Assembly (NCBI GenBank): GCA_934120045.1
Contig: CAKOTF010000020.1
Coordinates: forward strand, 1 to 5,554
Source of the DNA: an uncultured Clostridia bacterium
GTDB lineage: Bacteria; Bacillota; Clostridia; TANB77; CAG-508
Reading direction: 5' to 3'
Length of the DNA stretch: 5,554 bases
Shown here: piece by piece, positions 3,445 to 5,554 of the stretch
Layout: each line of letters starts with the position of its first letter
How positions within the stretch are numbered: the stretch's first letter is position 1
Notes under the pieces: model-generated
Database searches by the model: none
Told to the model about the DNA's origin: nothing
The model's input: only the letters and a program-made list of their open reading frames with translations
Translations under genes and position numbers: made by a program

Positions 3445-5554
3445 GTAAGGCGGGATCCATTGTAGAAATCGCTAGCGGTAGGAATGAGGTCGTAACGATT
3501 GTCTGGTCTAGTGTCGTAGGCACTCGTACTGGTGTAATAGCCCCCACGTAGAACTCGACTACTGGTGTAGTTGGTGGCCCCTAGGCTCGCCTCTAGGCTC
3601 CATTCATTGACATTTCCTGCTAAATCAAATATATTCTTTGTAGAATAAGGATCTTGACTTCCTGTTGGGGCTACTCTTGAATAAACATCATTTTTCACTC
3701 CACTTATTGCCCCATAATTTCCTTTTCCTGCTCCATTTGTTACATAATATTTTCCTCTTGATGGTGCTTGATCTGAACTTTTCTCTCCTTTCATCCATAT
3801 CATTATTTGATCATATTGACTTCCCCATATCATACTACTAGTTGTTTTACTTTCTAATGCTAACTCTGAATATATTTTCTGCTGTGCATACATCCTATAC
3901 CAGGTTACACTATTTATTCCATTTGTTGTATTTCTTTTACTTGATACTTGAATTCTATTTGATGCTATATAATTTTCTGTTGTGCTATTACTCATACTAC
4001 TCGTTTCATATCTTCCTACCCAAAATCCTCCTTTTTCTTCTACTTTTTTCACCATTTCATTATATTGACTTTGCAATGCACTTTCAAAACTTGTTGAATC
4101 ATTATAACTTGTATTTAATATTCCATTTACTTGTTTTAAGTTCGTTTCCGTATCTCCTTTTGTTGAATTTGTTAATCCTGCTGGTTCTCTATGAGTTGTT
4201 GATTTTGGAGTCCAGTTTGAATGTGGTGTTACTTTTACATATGTTGTATTATTCTCTGTTACTTCACTAAATTCATATAGTACTCCTATATAATCTCCTG
4301 CTGTATTTGTTTTTATTGCCATTGGATATTTTCCAACATTTATTTGTTCTTGAACTTTACTTCTTATTCCTGCATCATCTAAACCTGAATATGTACTACT
4401 TAAATCTAGTATTGCATTTTTTACTGGTACCCATACAAATTGATCATATGTTTCTTGCATTTTTGTTTTATTTGTCCAGTCTGGTGTATCTATCTTTCCA
4501 TCTCCATCTGCATCTTTCATTATATATATTACTATTCCTCTGTCTATATTTTCATATTCTCCTTCAAATTGTGATAACACTGCTAACTCTGGTATTGTTA
4601 TACGATTATTTATGGCTGATAAATATCCTGGTTCTCCTTCTTTGTCTATTCTTGCATATGTTGCATCTCTATTCCCATAATTGTATACTGTTCCATTTTC
4701 GCCAACTAATTTTGTTGCTCCAATAAACATATCATCAGAATCCGTTACATTTTTTGTTGTCCATCCCTTACCAGTTGTTTCATTATACTCACTTACATAT
4801 ATTTTACTTAATTTACTACAATTTCCAAACATATAACTCATATCTGTTACTTGGCTTGTATTAAATTTACTTACATCTAGACTTGTTAAACTACTACAAG
4901 AATCAAACATACCACCCATATTTGTTACTTGGCTTGTATCAAATTTACTTACATCTAGACTTGTTAAACTACTACAAGAATCAAACATATAATTCATATA
5001 TGTAACTTTGCTTGTATCAAATTTACTTACATCTAGACTTGTTAAACTCTTACAATCACTAAACATACTACGCATATCTGTTACTTGGCTTGTATCAAAT
5101 TTACTTACATCTAAACTTGTTAAACTACTGCACTGAATAAACATTTGACTCATATCTGTTACTTGGATTGTATCAAATTTACTTACATCTAAACTTGTTA
5201 ACCCACTACAATTCCAAAACATAGAACTCATATTTGTTACTTTGCTTGTATCAAATTTACTTACATCTAGACTTGTTAAACTACTACACTCCATAAACAT
5301 ACAATCCATATATGTAACTTTGCTTGTATCAAATTTACTTACATCTAAACTTGTTAAACTACTACATTCATAAAACATCCAACTCATATTTGTTACTTGG
5401 TTTGTATCAAATTTACTTACATCTAAACTTGTTAAACTACTACAACTCTCAAACATACGACTCATATTTGTTACTTGGCTTGTATCAAATTTACTTACAT
5501 CTAGACTTGTTAAACTACTACACTCCATAAACATACAATCCATATATGTAACTT
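3435..5554 (-). CDS. BspA-type (DUF285) repeat surface protein with C-terminal FGE/C-type-lectin-like domain, 5' end outside the window
   Basis: An open frame runs from the right edge to a TAG at 3435-3437; the true start lies beyond 5554. Numbering from the methionine at 5543: residues 1-234 are nine near-identical 26-residue DUF285 repeats (core CSSLTSLDVSKFDTSQVTN), followed by a degenerate tenth. A linker to about 368 has an EF-hand-like aspartate loop (DADGDGKID, 344-352) that could bind calcium. Residues 369-702 resemble the FGE-sulfatase/SUMF1 fold: FVWVPV (369), GFWVGRYE (ending 513), NIFDLAGNVNEW (ending 648), RGG (666-668) and GSRLTLY at the C-terminus. The two catalytic cysteines of true formylglycine-generating enzymes, near RGG, are absent, so it is probably a binding domain, not an enzyme. 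The last 54 codons look like a DGR variable region. The repeats suggest an extracellular stalk or adhesin; export by a prepilin-like signal is inferred only. Confidence 0.88.
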   Translation of the reverse strand, partial: VTYMDCMFMECSSLTSLDVSKFDTSQVTNMSRMFESCSSLTSLDVSKFDTNQVTNMSWMFYECSSLTSLDVSKFDTSKVTYMDCMFMECSSLTSLDVSKFDTSKVTNMSSMFWNCSGLTSLDVSKFDTIQVTDMSQMFIQCSSLTSLDVSKFDTSQVTDMRSMFSDCKSLTSLDVSKFDTSKVTYMNYMFDSCSSLTSLDVSKFDTSQVTNMGGMFDSCSSLTSLDVSKFNTSQVTDMSYMFGNCSKLSKIYVSEYNETTGKGWTTKNVTDSDDMFIGATKLVGENGTVYNYGNRDATYARIDKEGEPGYLSAINNRITIPELAVLSQFEGEYENIDRGIVIYIMKDADGDGKIDTPDWTNKTKMQETYDQFVWVPVKNAILDLSSTYSGLDDAGIRSKVQEQINVGKYPMAIKTNTAGDYIGVLYEFSEVTENNTTYVKVTPHSNWTPKSTTHREPAGLTNSTKGDTETNLKQVNGILNTSYNDSTSFESALQSQYNEMVKKVEEKGGFWVGRYETSSMSNSTTENYIASNRIQVSSKRNTTNGINSVTWYRMYAQQKIYSELALESKTTSSMIWGSQYDQIMIWMKGEKSSDQAPSRGKYYVTNGAGKGNYGAISGVKNDVYSRVAPTGSQDPYSTKNIFDLAGNVNEWSLEASLGATNYTSSRVLRGGYYTSTSAYDTRPDNRYDLIPTASDFYNGSRLTLY
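3438..3599 (-). other. Candidate DGR variable region (VR) at the 3' end of the surface-protein gene
   Basis: These 54 codons, from just after NEW to the stop, encode the part of the FGE/C-type-lectin fold (around RVLRGGYY to GSRLTLY) that DGRs diversify in known systems. GC over 3421-3600 is 93 of 180 bases (52%), against 17 of 60 in 3601-3660. About 23 of the 54 codons end in C, many of them ACC, TAC, GAC, AGC, GCC, CTC or TTC. These are the codons expected when AAC codons of a template repeat are mutated at adenines, and they are rare elsewhere in the gene. The residues they encode (Y, T, S, D, A, N, F, L) are the typical AAC-derived set. The 3' part (GGATCCCGCC) near the stop would be the homing-initiation side. 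No template repeat is present in the window, so the exact limits are unproven. Confidence 0.68.
4842..5554 (-). repeat. 78-bp tandem repeat array encoding DUF285 repeats
   Basis: Nine full units of 78 bp (26 codons) run in register, with the unit-start methionine codons ending at 5543, 5465, 5387, 5309, 5231, 5153, 5075, 4997 and 4919. The array continues past the right edge, and a diverged tenth unit begins at 4841. Most of each unit is nearly invariant at DNA level. Variation sits in the codons around MxxMFxxC (for example DC-ME, SR-ES, SW-YE, SS-WN, SQ-IQ). About 40 bases at 5281-5320 recur at 5515-5554, a shift of 234 bp or three units, which points to expansion by multi-unit duplication. 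Confidence 0.92.

Noticed and set aside
3435..4439. Active formylglycine-generating enzyme (sulfatase maturation)
   Set aside because: The cysteines expected near the RGG motif are absent and no sulfatase gene is nearby, so the fold is kept but the catalysis is not supported.
3842..4726. Two long plus-strand open frames (3842-4270 and 4307-4726) rich in leucine and phenylalanine
   Set aside because: They lie antisense to the well-supported surface-protein gene, have low-complexity hydrophobic composition caused by the complementary AT-rich strand, and lack credible ribosome binding sites.
4842..5554. Regular repeats that could suggest a CRISPR array
   Set aside because: The 78-bp units are contiguous, stay in one reading frame and encode a known protein repeat. 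There are no unique spacers alternating with short repeats.

Overview
The window looks like a chromosomal piece of a very AT-rich, low-GC Bacillota, most likely an uncultured gut-type clostridium. The basis is strong GGAGG-type ribosome binding sites, a remA/rpoZ/gmk housekeeping cluster, a class-III-pilin-like export signal of the kind seen in clostridial surface proteins, and a BspA-type (DUF285) repeat protein. The species assignment is inference from protein style only.

Layout, left to right. Positions 1-87 (minus) hold the first 29 codons of a gene that leaves the window; it has a good promoter and RBS and encodes a prepilin-like N-terminus. A 344-base spacer follows, with a second promoter-like motif facing right and two hairpins, one of which terminates the next operon. 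Positions 432-2076 (minus) are a compact four-gene operon read right to left: a four-helix membrane protein of unknown function, RemA (DUF370), RNA polymerase omega (rpoZ) and guanylate kinase (gmk). A sigma-A-type promoter lies just upstream at 2110-2138. Positions 2231-3240 hold a decayed insertion sequence (plus strand) with 14-bp inverted ends, a transposase pseudogene of the IS1634/IS4-like type, and its own terminator. A 21-bp perfect inverted repeat lies at 3295-3350.

Positions 3435-5554 (minus) are a large 5'-truncated surface-protein gene: nine or more near-identical 26-residue DUF285 repeats, a linker with a calcium-loop-like motif, and a C-terminal formylglycine-generating-enzyme/C-type-lectin-like domain. 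Its last 54 codons are very different in base composition from the rest (about 52% GC across 3421-3600 against about 28% in the adjoining 60 bases) and are full of NNC codons. This is the position, fold and composition expected of the variable region (VR) of a diversity-generating retroelement (DGR).

The most interesting reading is that a repeat-stalk surface protein presents a hypervariable lectin-like tip diversified by a DGR. No template repeat or reverse transcriptase is visible in the window. They may lie beyond an edge, act in trans from elsewhere, or have been lost; the decayed IS sits just downstream of the VR, where such genes are often found. The left-edge prepilin-like gene may belong to the same surface-protein class, but only its signal is visible.
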